Part shown: in pieces, positions 45,830 through 58,369 of the stretch | Numbering within the stretch: position 1 is the first letter of the stretch | Layout of the letters: each line of letters starts with the position of its first letter | NCBI GenBank assembly: GCA_015680685.1 | Contig: MNCI01013895.1 | Span: 866,920 to 930,919, forward strand | Direction: 5' to 3' | Source: Gnetum montanum | Lineage: Eukaryota > Streptophyta > Gnetopsida > Gnetales > Gnetaceae | DNA length: 64,000 nt | Notes under the pieces: generated by a model | The model's database searches: none | What the model saw: the letters and a program-made list of their open reading frames with translations, nothing else | What the model was told of the DNA's origin: nothing | Program-made: the position numbers and the translations under genes

Positions 45830-47360
45830 TGTGCATGGATTTTGGGCCATGTTTGTATTTTTTCAAAATTTTTTATGATTTTTTCTAGGGATTTTTTTTT
45901 TGCAATCAATCAGTTACAAACTAGGAATTTTTGTAACTAAATTTTATGAAAAGTTTGGGATTTTTCAACACCTATATGTGTAGTGCTATTGATGAATCTA
46001 GGTTGTTCTAGCCATGTTCATTACATCTATGATTGAAAATAATTTTTTAAAAAAATTTATACAATTTTTCCAATCCTAGGGCCTACATTTAGCAATTTAT
46101 GCTTAGAGTGCAAAGTTTGGGATCCTTTTTTAGCCAATGTTGACAACGTTTGGGTGCTTGGGCTCTTGATTGGGCATTGTAGATTTTCTCCCAGTCCCAT
46201 GGCTAGCATGTGAGTGCCTAGGCTCTACAAGAGTAGTGTTTGGCACTTCATGGATTGGTGTGATAGCATATAGGGGTCTTTAAAATTTTTTTTACAAGGA
46301 AGAATGACAACATATGGGATTCTAAAGCTAAAAAATATAATGTTCTTTGTCTTATTCTTTTTACATCTTTAGCATTTTGTAATTGCTTGAGTTTTTTGAC
46401 AATTATTTTTGAAAAATTTATGTTCACCAATATCTAGCACTATCAATCTTAGTCATTTTTTCGTAGAAACTTGGTTTTGATGCCATCTATTTAGAGAAAT
46501 ATCTATTTGATACTTTGTATGTTGATTGTTTGGCAAAATGTCAAACTTGGCTATCCAAAGTGTCTATTGTCTTGTTTTAATGTTAAATAGTTGTTAAAAT
46601 GTCAAATATAATTTTTTCTATGTCACACACTTGTCAAAATATCAAATTTGATTTTTTGTTATGTCATGGTGAGATGTGTAAGAGCTTAATTTTTTTATTT
46701 CTACTACAATGGTAATTGTGTTAATGAAGTTGATTATTTTTTTGTTCTCATGTTAACGATGTCATTATTGTAGTTAGTTTTGATTGATTTACTTTTTTTT
46801 TTGATTTTTAAATGTTTTAATGTCTAATGGCTATATATGTTTGCTATGTGTAGGGCTCTATTGAAACCAATTTTAGTTGTTGTAGAGATGATAGACATAC
46901 TATTTAAAACTATTTAGTACTTGACATGACCATTAATGAGTGTACCCAAGCATGGTTTAGGCTAGGTGCTAAAGAGTCCTAATATATTTATTACAACATT
47001 TCAATGTGATAGTGTGGTCACTCTTGGCTAGAGATGTTGTAGCTATAATTACAGATACTCTTATGGTAGGGTTTTCTAACTACATCTTTCAATACATGGT
47101 TGATGATCTTGAAACCTAGATAGAAATAGAGCCTAATGGAAGTTCATACTTTGTAGAGGTTTGATAATTATTGCACATCTAGAAGATGCCAATGTATTCC
47201 TTGTATAATGCAAATAACACCTTGATGCTGGATCATAGACCAAACACTTTATTTTAGAATCCTCCTAGAACCATTTATATAATAGAAGCATAAGTATTGC
47301 TTTAGTTTGACATATTTTTATTTTGGTTTAAGGGTTATGTATTTGAATGTTTTCATGTTT
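45830..47360 (+). other. AT-rich region before copy P2
   Basis: Long T-rich stretches (45860-46100) with phrases like ctaggaatttttgtaac that resemble 9290-9720 in the P1 region, so both may be upstream or intron parts of the same repeat family. No coding region recognised. Confidence 0.35.
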
Positions 47361-47379
47361 TGATTTGTAGGTACAAGGT

Positions 47380-48640
47380 GCACAACGAAGGACTGGTGTC
47401 TAATGACTAGACCTTATTTTTAGCCCACACAACCTTGAGGAATTTATATAAGGTGATGTCATAAGAGTGCAAGTGCTCAACCAACTTGGTGCCCCCCATG
47501 CCTTGTATTGGATGTAATACTCTGGTGTGTACTAGAGGTGTATGACCACCAAACATGCAGACAAGTTTTGGAATATCCAAGATTTAGGAGCCCATACACA
47601 AGTTCAACCTACAGTTTTAGCTTTGCCCAGGTTAGGTAAATGAAAACTATTTAAATTTTGCCAACACTTTTAACATTTTTTTATTTTTATTTCTAGTTTT
47701 AGTTTTTAAATTTCTAGTTTTTAGTTTAGTTTTTTTAGTTTTAAAAATTTTATATTATTTATGTACTTTATAGTTTTAGTATTTTAGTTCTTATGGTTTA
47801 CTATAGGTTACATTAATTGTTTATAGTTTTAATAGGCCAATAGGCTAATTGTATCACATGTTACAAATTTTGTATGCAAGTCTACAATTACTATGGTTAC
47901 TTCTAGTCATATTGTGGAGAAGATCCTTCTCAAATAGGATGAGGTAGATGGAGCATAACAATGGTTGTTAAACAAGGCCTCTACAAATATTCAACAACGA
48001 GTAATGGATACAAGCTTTCTTTATTTATTTATGCTCCCTAGTCCATTTATGTCACAAGCTAAAATGTTGAATGTTGTTAATTCTTTTGATGAGGTAATCA
48101 CCAAATTTTTTACTCATGTCCATGATTTTCTTGTTGTCATGAATATTAATGAGAAAGTATTTATTGATCTTTTTAATATATGTTCTAGCGGTGTTAAGAT
48201 GATTGTTAGAGTAGGAAAAGATGATGGAAATAGAGAGGATATGGAAGCCTTGCTCAAATCACCTCCTGGTGGAATATTATCTTTCAATAATTGTGACATT
48301 GAGGAGGTGAATGAGTTATACCGTGTTTTCCACTTTAGATTCTTTTCCATGTTATTGTCATAGAAGTTCAACAATCTTGGACTATGAAAAAGGTTTTGAT
48401 TGATGGCACTAGGTTTGATTAGGCTACTTTTTTTATTTTTGGTTTAAGAGATAAAGTACAAAAACTTTGTAAAAATCTTGACTCTATATATCATGTGCAT
48501 TTCATATTTTTAGTGTGCATCTTAGAAGGTTTGTAGAGTTTTTGGTGATTAAGAAATTTGGAAAGTGAATTGCATGTAATGCTTTCCAACTTTTCAAGCC
48601 TTGGGCTTGAATCACCATAAAATTTTGCATGTTATAACTA
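47380..48640 (+). pseudogene. Unknown multi-exon gene family, copy P2 (partial)
   Basis: Function unknown. From 47925 the plus strand reads QWLLNKASTNIQQRVMDTSF, LYLFMLPSPFMSQAKM, VVNSFDEVITKFFTHVHDFL, then IDLFNICSSGVK, and FHFRFFSMLLS with TAG at 48361-48363. The order of blocks equals P1 (10860-11262) and P3. After the stop, KKVLIDGTRFD and the VHFIFLVC region match the part after the same stop in P1 and P3. A possible acceptor tttgatttgtag lies near 47370. The 3' exons were not found. Confidence 0.55.
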
Positions 48641-51400
48641 ATATTTATCATGTAGCTTTCATCCCATCAAACCCAAGGCAAAATTTCATTGTAAATGTGA
48701 AAATTGTAATCCACAATAGGTGATGTCACATACTTTATACCTTTGGGGCTAAAAAATGCCTCATGAGTGGTAAAATCCTCATTCCCTAAATGAAAAAAGT
48801 CACCTAGTGTTTATATTTGGGTTGGGGAGGGGTGGTCAAAAATTCCTTTTGGAATGCCAAAAAGGAAATTTGATGGGTTTTATGAGCGGTATGCATTTTT
48901 CTATGTTGGAAACACTTACAAGGGATATATCTGACCTACCCCCAGTGTGAAAGGATGGAGGGTTTGGAAACTTTCTCCCCTTCAATGTGGAGACCAAATG
49001 AACAACTTGGAAACTTTCCCTAGCTTGGAAACTTTTCCCCCTCAGCTTGGAAATTCTTCCCCTAATGTGAAAGTTTTCTCCCAGCCTAGAAACTTTCCCC
49101 TAGCCTAGAAACTTTTTCCCCAGCATAGAAAGTCCCTCTCTTTCGACACCCCCCCACCCCAAAGCATGGAAAATTCAATCCCCCAACATGGAAGCCTCAA
49201 GAAGAAAAATTCATCTGTTCATGCACTTCAACATTGATCAACCACTTCAACAAGCAAGGTGGAGAGCTTAGCGTGGAAAGTTCATCTAGTGTAGAAGGTG
49301 TGCCTTGGTCACTATTTTTAGTAAACATAATGACCATGGGGGAAAGCACTTACTATGTTTAGTAACCCCTCAAATTTGGGGGTCCATTTCACCTAAATTT
49401 GGTGGCCAATTTGCAGCAAAATTAATCAAATTTGCAGTGATTTTAAAGCCAATTTGTAGCCATTACATAGCTAATTTGCAGCCCAATCACACCAATTTGC
49501 ATCCTCATTTATAGCCCAAAAACCCTATAAAAGCCAAACTCCAACACCATTTACAGATTGATCATTTTTGACAATATTCTACACTTAAAAGGTTCCATGT
49601 TTTTGACAAGTAATTTGCATACAAATAATTCCACACTTGGGGCATTTTCAAGAACTTAAGAGCTCTTGCAAGTTCCCATACTTGCATTCTTTTAAATCCT
49701 AGCATGAAAGTAGTGAGGCCTTGAGATTTGGTGGATTTTGGTATTAACACTACACTTATGGGATTTTGAACCTAGCGTGGAGCAACTTGGCATCCAAATA
49801 TTTCACCTTTCTCATCCCCCAGCAATGATCCAATTACTAGATCCAAAGTTATAGCAGCAAAGGAAGGTTTGATAACATCAAGAGTGGCTTAGCACCTAGA
49901 TCATGGAGTAGATTACCTTGGCTTCAATAGGCTTTGAAATCTTGCATAAGTGAACTCCCTTTTATTCTCATGTAGTCTCCATTTATACACATTTTCCTAA
50001 CTTATTCTTTATTCTCTTCTTAATAAAGGTTTAAGTTTTGAGTTTTGTGTTCAAAAATAAATTTATTATTTGTGCATTATTCAAATTTGTGCATATTTTC
50101 ATGTTTTGCATCTCCTAAGTTCCTGATTGATTTACTAGACCAACTAGGGTACCTTGAATCCCATTTTTATCATGGAGGCCCTAGGGATTCAAGGTTGGGG
50201 AACTTCTTGCACTAAGGATCCTTGGTTTTCATTCTAGCAATCGAGGTTTTTGATCACAACAATTTTTCTTGGTGCTAGAAGGAGGGCCTTCACCTAAATT
50301 CTATAACCAAATCTATTTTTTCATAGTCGTTTGCAAGTTTTCGTTCATTTTTCACAACCAAAACTCTTGAAAAATAAACATTGGTCTTTCCCCATCAAAA
50401 CCAAAGCTGTAGCATGGAAGTTGTAGGTTGTTGGGCTTTGACTTTTCATAGCACTTGCTATGAATTTTACAACCCAAATCTAGCATTGATATTTCTTTGT
50501 TCCCATTGTTTTTATTGCCAAAAGTTTTTTTTCTAACTTCTAAAAGTGGGTGGTTCAACTCATTCATGAGTTGAATTTCCCCCCATTTTTTCAAGCTGAG
50601 AGAATTTGCAACTACCTAAAATCAATTTTAGTGGAAAAATACTAACTTTCCACTATGGCTTTCAGCCTTTCCCCCATCAACATTGAGGTAGGAGGTGTGA
50701 GATTTGCATCATCTCACCATCCTTCTTTTCCCCTCTACCATACCTAGTGTGGAGGTAGTTGGAAGACCAGGGTTGGTGATGTTTGAAACCAATTTTATAA
50801 CTAGATCTTCTTTTGTTACAAGTTGAAAGCCATTTATTTTAGCCAAAATTCCCAAGGAATCCAACATTGCCTTTATGCCCCCTATGGTAGAAACCTCAGT
50901 GTGGAAGTTGTAGGTGGTTTGGATGTTGGAATTTCATAACACCTATTGTGAATTCCTAGAGCAAAGCTAGCATAGAATCCTCGATAAAAATTTAATTTTT
51001 GTTGACATAATCTTTATTACTAAACCAACATTGGTTTCCATACCAACCAAGCCTATTTTCCCCTCCTTGGAAACCTACCAAAACCATCTTTGGAAACTAC
51101 CAAGTTTTCATTTTGGTCTTCAAACTTTCCCCCTCTCTGCAATGTTAAAATTAGAAGGTGTGATATTTCCATTATCTCACCCCCCTTCTTCCCCCACCCC
51201 CCTCTCCGCGCCACCCCCCGCCCCCTACATTACCTAGTGTAGAGGCACTTGGGAAGCCAACTTAGGTGAGGTTTAATGCCAATGTTGTTAATATTCTATT
51301 TCTAGTAAAGGGATAAACCCCCCTTATCTCCCACTTACTAATTATAGTAAATATATCTTTGTTTGCTATTTTCATTTACTCTAAGAGTTTTTGAATTGCA
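48640..51400. other. Repeat-rich stretch without a recognised gene
   Basis: At 48990-49140 the phrase cctagaaactttcccc and variants recur at least seven times. At 49340-49520 aatttgcagc and aatttgtagcc words recur. Between 50640 and 51240 there are two similar units (ctttcccc...catcatctcacc...acctagtgtggaggtagttgg) about 530 bp apart. No protein was recognised. Confidence 0.45.
48985..49145. repeat. Array of about 20-bp gaaactttcccc words
   Basis: Variants of agcctagaaactttccccct repeat at least seven times with a spacing near 20 bp. The style is like the other word arrays in the window. Confidence 0.75.
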
Positions 51401-52099
51401 TTCATTGGGATTTACTCTTATCTTAACATTTATAGCCAATTCTTAAGCAATTAGCAACACTGTAACCATGCCTTTTTGAAAATCCACCAAATTTCCCTTC
51501 ACCTTCATTGGTGAAGATCATAACCACCAAGTCATGAGGGTGTATGATCCCAAAGACCCTGTAGTCATTGAGTGTATGTGATCTTTGAGAGTTAGAGGGG
51601 AGAGTCCTAATTTTGTAGCCATAAATGAAGATCATTATAACTTCATTTATGCCAAAATATAGGCAAGCATGTTAATTCTATGAATTGAAGCTAAGGCCAA
51701 AAGGGAGTTTGAGCTCATACATAGGAGTGGGAAAGAGTACATCCCTTCCTTGTAGGAAGAAATTTCCCTTAGAGATGTCTACTATAGTGTTCTAGCCTAA
51801 TTGATTATCGTAAAAGAGGAAGATGACTAGCCTACCTTTGGGGAATAACAGAAAAAAGAGGATGTATTTAGTGTAGAATCTAAGCCTAAACACATCTTTG
51901 GAGGATTGTTCCAACAAAACATCCTCCAATGTCATAGAACCTTTCCCTAATGCCTTTCTTTTCTAAATGGGCATGGTGCCACCATCTTCTAGTCCATCAC
52001 TTCCTACTATAGTAGATCCCATGTTGGTTGTAGCTACACATCATTCTTAGTCAATGCCACAAAATACAAACTATAATGCATCAATGCCATTTGCAACAT

Positions 52100-53570
52100 A
52101 GCCATGATACAAAAAACCATTAAAAATGGCTTTTACCATTGCAAATCCTTTAACTACTCACATGGGGTCCACCATGAGGCCCCCATCAACACAAGGGTCA
52201 TACACCACATTTGTCTTGTTTGTGCCTCAAGTGCCAACACAAACATCTTTTTATTTATTTGGCCCACAAGCCACAACCATAGCACAACCTTTTCCTTCTA
52301 TCATGCAATCCATAACAAGGCCACAAGCCTCACAATAGATGCCACAACCATATGTACAGACATCACAAAATATGGGGCCACTGCAAATCTTGGATCAAGC
52401 CTTCCAAATGATCTAATACCTAATAGAGGAATTGAAGAGGCTTAAAGCCTCTACCACACAAACTATCAAGATTATGGACTTGTACTAGGATAGTCCAATA
52501 AGGCTTGTAGTCCCACCCTTGACACTTCCTCTTGGTATCCCCATTCCACAATTCAAAAAATATAATGGAGAAGATGACCCTAATGCTCACCTTATCACCT
52601 TTTGATTTGAATGTTTGCTCTTATAGCCATGGCCTCATACCATCCTAAGGATTTTCCCTATGTCTTTAATTGGAAAAGCACTTGATTGGTATCGTGCATT
52701 TCCTAGAGGATCTATATCCTCTCTGGAAGACTTACTAGCCCAATTTGTCAACCACTTCATGTATAACTTGAAGCCTAATACAATGCTTGAAAAATTCATG
52801 AAGGTCAAGCAAGGGCCCTTAGAATCCATATAGAAATTCATTTAGTAGTGGAATGGACTACTAAATGAAATACCAAAGCCCATAGTTGAAGCCCACTTGT
52901 TGGCCATATTCAAGGAAGTAGTTAATAACTTCATCAAGTCTAAACTCTACTACCTTGGTCCACAGTCTCTAAGCCAAGCATTCTTGCAAACCAAAAACAT
53001 AAAGGATGCCATAGAGGCTAGCCGTGATCTAGCCTATATATCATATAGAAACTAACATGCTCAAAGAGACAAAGAAAAGAGAAAACAAAATAACAAATTG
53101 TAGCAATTGTAACCAAGAAAAATAAGACCATGAACCAAGGGCCAAAGGTCAACCCACCCAAGGCCCCTACTAATGATCGTAGTAAGCAACCATCAACTTC
53201 TAGGACCAATACATCAACAATAAATAGACCTAACTTTGAAAGGAAGGATAGGCCTAAATACATTGAGTTTCCATTAAAACCATTTGAGTTTCTTAACCAA
53301 CTATTAAGAAGTGGGCACATGCAACATAAGCAAATGATTGAAGCCACTTGAAAGAAACACGGGCAACTATGTGAAATAGCCAAAGATCCTACTTAGGCAA
53401 CAAAGGATGATCCCCAGTTATCTAAATACTTCAAGTTAGATTGCTTTTGCCACTATCATCAATTGCTTGGTCATGATATAGACTTCTACCTTGTCCTTAA
53501 GGATGACCTTCAAAGGATGATAGATAGGGGGAAACTGTTCTTAGATGCTTCTAACCTAGTTCAACCATAA
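52100..53570 (+). pseudogene. Ty3/gypsy gag, separate lineage
   Basis: Broken frames give IPQFKKYNGEDDPNAHL at about 52541, ALDWYRAFPRGSISSLEDLL, FVNHFMYNLKP, then a charged region and CFCHYHQLLGHDIDFYLVL near 53440, a variant of the C-x-x-H-x-x-x-G-H zinc motif of plant gypsy gag. At least eight in-frame stops, mostly TAG/TAA where CAG, CAA or TGG is expected. It is clearly different from the gag at 39-45 kb. Confidence 0.75.
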
Positions 53571-54470
53571 AACTAGTCAATGTAGGTCTATAAAGATTAT
53601 TTAAATGCTAATGATAGCCCCTATGTTATCTTAGCATTCAACATCAATGACAATTGGAGACCTACTACAGAACCATTCATGATCCAAGTACCCCTCTACA
53701 ATGAAAGAGCTTCTTCAGCTTCCCATAGGTTAAGACCTCCCTTCATTGTGAAAGTACCATGACGAATGCCCCCAAGGGAAACTTTTGTCATCAAGGTCTT
53801 CCAACCCCACACAACCCAAGCAACTATAGCATAACCAATTGCACAATGATCCCATGTGGTAACAAATGATACTACCTCTTCCCTACAACCAATGGCTGAC
53901 AACCTAAAGGTTACTACTAAATAAGGGAAGAAGCATAAGTAAAAGCATGATAACAAAGGAGACAAGAATATGGAGGCATGAAAGGAAGTGGGCCCATTAA
54001 AGCCCACTCCCATTTCAACTATACCCATGGCCTTCTCTATCCCATCTCCTTCAACCAACAAGCTAGAAGAGGACACTAAAGCCCACAACCAAAAAAACCA
54101 AAAAGAGGCATAATAGCCACAACCTATAGCTAAAGTTCACATTTTGGGATGCATGAAGGAAGTAAAGCACAACTAGGGTGACAAGCTGATGGTCAATGAC
54201 AAAAACTTCCTTAGTGCAATCTACCAAGTTAAGCAATCCTTGAACCAGAAAAATACTCATGACTTTCACCACACATTGTGAGGTGCTAGTCAAAATGTTG
54301 ACCTCCATACCCATTGGTGAGGATGCTCCCACTAATGAGGAAGTCATCCATGCAGTAATGATTCCTCCCTCACTAGGGTAGGGGAAGTCAACATCATTAA
54401 CATTTCATGATAGAGAAATAAAGGTTAATCCCTAGAATGGTAAGGTGACTACAACCCCTTTATTCATAAC
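53571..54470 (+). pseudogene. Linker between gag and protease of the same gypsy element
   Basis: The plus strand can be read through with many stops (for example YNERASSASHRLRPPFIVKV). It ends in DRKIKVNP-like text before the protease. No separate domain recognised. Confidence 0.45.
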
Positions 54471-55090
54471 CATATGCATATGAAAATTTAAAATACATCA
54501 AGTTCATGTTGATGATGGGGCTACAGCCAATGTCATTCTATGCACCATCATTGAACACTTGGGCTTAATTGAGCAGGTATAACCTACGACCACCACAGCT
54601 CTTAAGTCCTTCAATGGATCAAGAGTTGCTATCAAGGGGTTTATCTCCTTAGAGTTTGTAGTAGGAGAAAAATTCCCTAGAACTGAAAAATTTTTAATGG
54701 TAGAAGAGACATTGGGGTTTAACCTAATCTTGGAAAGATCTAGGTTGGCTTAATTATGAGAATTCTCCTTGTTCATCCATTAAGAAATTCACCTTCCTAA
54801 TGAGGGAGGTGAAATCATCATTCATGGTGAAAACATGGCTCCCCTAGTTGTTAACAACGTGGGCATAGAACAAGGGTCCAAAGTGGAGCCTCAAGAAGAA
54901 ACTCCTAGCCATGAAGAGAAAAAATCTAAGACAACTAATGATGATAATGAGAAGAAATGCAATACATTATGGGATGAACTCCCTTTTAACATCATAAGTG
55001 AAGGAAATGACGAATACAAGCTTGTGCAGAGTAGGCCTTACTCACTCTCTAATATTACAAAGATTATGAGGAGTCTACATAAGTGAAGTT
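54471..55090 (+). pseudogene. Ty3/gypsy aspartic protease remnant
   Basis: Reads KIHQVHVDDGATANVILC with the catalytic D-D-G-A variant of D-x-G-A at about 54508, then AIKGFISLEFVVGEKFPRTE and GFNLILERSRL, where the usual G-R is E-R. An open frame at 54835-55086 rich in Glu and Lys follows. Reverse transcriptase is not seen after it; unrelated sequence and P3 follow. Confidence 0.65.
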
Positions 55091-55674
55091 TGCCTTAACC
55101 TTCCCATGCTTCTATGACCAGATATAATGATAACAATATAGCCTTACTTTTCATTTACAGTTTATTATATATGCAATTGCTATTTTACGCTTTATGCACA
55201 TAGCTTAATGCACACAACCATAAATTTATTTGCATTGTTACTTATTTGCTACAACCTTTCTATATTTTTAAACATTAAAAAAGCATCTTTTTCAGGCATG
55301 ACTTGCCAAGGCCTAAAACTAGCACTATGATTCCCTGAAACTAACATTTCCATCTACTAAGACGTTAAACTGGAAATGTAGCCACAATCGCACAATATAA
55401 CCTATGCCCACAATGGCCTAAAACTAGCAAATGTTCCTTGCATTAATTAGTCATAAACAAAAATGTCAACATAGACATTTTCAATGTTTACAACATTTAC
55501 TACTATAAATGCATATAGCCAAGAAATAAAACCAAATATTATTTAAAATTAAAATGTCCATAACATATAGCCATAACCATAATGTATAGAAATGATGCCA
55601 AAAATAACCATCCATAACATAGTTTTGGCTAACCATAGGCATCAATATAAAGAAAAAAACAAATAGCCAACAAG
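55090..55674. other. AT-rich stretch, no gene seen
   Basis: Between the gypsy protease remnant and the 3' end of pseudogene P3. No repeats or motifs recognised. Confidence 0.4.
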
Positions 55675-58350
55675 CTAAATTGAAGAAGGCTGCTGAGTGA
55701 CATCTGGAGGAGGAAGTGATGGGTCATTCCCATCCTCACCACTAGGGCTGCCAATGTCTCCAAAGGCTTGAAATGCAACAACATATAGCTAGTTAGTAAA
55801 CCATAGACAAAATTATGACTTAAAAAAAACTAAAGCATAAAATATATCAAACCTATGAAGATTCTAGCTTCATCACTTTCGAGGATAGATGTGGAAGGCC
55901 TTCCTCCAAACAATGGAGGATTTAGTCCTCTGTCATGTTGATGTTGTTAAGATACCTAAGATTAATGTCAAAAAGAATGCCAAATTTATGTATAGGAGTC
56001 CAAGTAGGAGGCTCATGAGTAATAGTAGCTATAGCAGTCTCACTCGCAATGGTAGTGATTTGAAGAGCAGGGGATTTCTCCACCTTGAGAGTGCTTTCAA
56101 AGAGTTGATAAGAACTCTCTACGTGTATCCCATGAATAAATAGCTCTTTCTTGTGTCATTCAACTAACTCTTCCTTAATCCATTTTAGGTAGGCCCCATG
56201 ATACACTTGTGAGCCTTTTGTGTTTTACCCCACTCCAGGACTCAAGTGTAGTGATCCTTCTAGTCTTTAACCTTTTGAGAGATGAGGTCCATCTACATAC
56301 ATTGCTTCACCATCTCCCATAGGGCTACTACTTTATCTTGAATAGCATGCTAGTAGTAAGTCCAAGTGATCTCCTTGCTTTGTAAATCCCTTGAGTTAGC
56401 CACTTAGGCTTCCACAAAGGCTTTATGCTCTCAGAGATTCCTAATTGTATCCTCTTGCCTTTGAATGTTTTTCCTCAAGGCCACAAATTCCTCCCATTGG
56501 GATTCATTGGACCTCTCTAGATCTTATGAAGCTTTTGTGCATGACATTTCTAAATCAGTGGTAGTATCGTATAGCTTCACAGGTACACTAGAAATGATAG
56601 AGGGAAGTATAGACAAGGAGTCTACCTCCATGTCTCTGTTGGAGTCCCACACCATAGATGGTACTACACAAAGAATAAAATACAACCATAAGACACAACC
56701 CTAAATATCCATAATTCAAACAAAGTCTATGACCAAAGCACATAAAAAAAATTCTTACCTATCTCAGGTGTAACTTGATCTAATTGATTGATGATGTCCT
56801 TAGCCATCCCATGCAGGAAATTCACTTTGTATGGAGTCTCTACCCATGGTTTCACATGAAACTTAGGGGTGGGAACTTTCATTGGTGGCTTAAAAACTAC
56901 TATAAGCATAACAATCATTGAAATTTTAGGATGATAACCAAATATAACTAATAATATATGACAAAAATAGTGAGGCATAAGCATACCAATCTCCTCCTCC
57001 TCTGAGATGATGATTGGAGAGGTACCTGGTACTGCCTCACCAAACAAGGCATCTAAATCATCTATACCTACATCAGTAAGTCCTTCAACCATAGGTTGCT
57101 TTAGAAGTGCCTCTTCCACACACATTTGTTCTCCCTTTGCAGCACCTTGAGCTATTATAACTTGACATTTATCTACAAGCATAGCACATAGAAAACTAGT
57201 CAACACATAAAACCATAAAGTAGCCACAAAATATTAAAACATGAAATACCAAAAATTAAATAGAGCATACATGCAATTGCTTGCTATGATGGATTTATAT
57301 TAAACTTAAGATTTTTTGGGGTAGGTTGATCTAATGCTTAGGGTGCCTCCTCCATAGGCCTCTTGAGTTTCTCTCTAGTTGTAAATTCGGCATCCATGTG
57401 CTATCATCTAGCATCCTAAACACTAGTAGGAAACAAGAGAGGCTCATCATCGTCAGTATTATCAAGAGACTCATGTTGCCTAACATCAAGATTCTTAGTG
57501 GTGATGGATAATGTTTCATCCACCCCCTCTAGTGGGTTCTGCACCTACATTGCTGAATAAATGTGTTTTATCCAAGTCCTAGAAAGTTTGCTTGGGTATT
57601 GGAAAATTCATTGGCCATTCCTATACACCACAAGAAACTCCAAAAACCTCTTTAGATAACCTATGAAAAATGCAAAGTGCATATGGATTATTGTAGAGGT
57701 TTCAACATAGAGTCTAAGAATCTCTTCTTAAAGTCAAGTAGCCAAAGAAGTAGTTTAATCAAATTTGATGCCCTCCATCAAGACCTTCTTAAAGGTCCAC
57801 ACTTGTGCTAGGTCAATTACCTTCTTTTATGATAGTAGTTTGGGGAACACATGAGACCTAAATAAAGGATATGATTTCTTTGCATCAGGGTTCATGAAGC
57901 TATCCATCGAAATTCCAGAGTGGCCCATGTTGGCATCAAGCCACTCTAGAACTTCCTCGTGATGGTCCGATTTCCTCATTATCCTCATGGGAACCTTTGC
58001 CCCATCAACAAGAACACCAAACAAGTCACAAAAGAGGCTAGCACCTATGTCAATGTTCAACTTAATACCTTAGATGATGGTGCTAAAGCAACCAACCTCC
58101 TCATCAAAGGAGTTGATAACATGCAACATCTCCATAGTAGGAATGGAAGGAATAGGTGCCATAAATACATCAAGTAAACCTACACACTAGATTTTTTCTT
58201 GAACATATCCATGAACTTGTCCCTTTAGCCACCCCTATGCTGATGTCACATCACCAAACTTCAAGATGAGGGTGTAGCAACTGAAAACGTCGGTGGTTGG
58301 AACATCGAGAGGTTGCTGGGTGAACAGTTTAACCCCGGATTCGTGCGAGG
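55675..58350 (-). pseudogene. Unknown multi-exon gene family, copy P3 (best preserved)
   Basis: Function unknown. Minus-strand order: exon a (about 58350 to 57270) with GLLDVFMAP-like text, INSFDEEV, IDIGASLFCDLFGVLVDG, EVLEWLDANMGHS, KSYPLFRSHVFPKLLS, a TAA, then VIDLAQVWTFKKVLMEG and LKEEILRLYVE-like text. Exon b, 56987-57172: EALLKQPMVEG, DDLDALFGEAVPGTSPIII. Exon c, 56759-56899: VPTPKFHVKPWVETPYKVNF, DIINQLDQVTPEIG. Exon d, 55853-56663: SMVWDSNRDMEVDSL, then a coiled-coil-like WEEFVALRKNIQRQEDTI. Exon e, 55675-55766: FGDIGSPSGEDGNDPSLP to a stop. The four introns are GT-AG and phase 1 wherever it can be checked. Stops in exons a and d fit C-to-T change. Weak likeness to plant mobile domain proteins only. 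Confidence 0.65.
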
Positions 58351-58369
58351 GCTGTGCTGGAGAAAAAAT

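Noticed and set aside
54835-55086. 83-codon acidic frame as a separate gene
   Set aside because: In frame with and just after the gypsy protease remnant, so better read as its C-terminal part.
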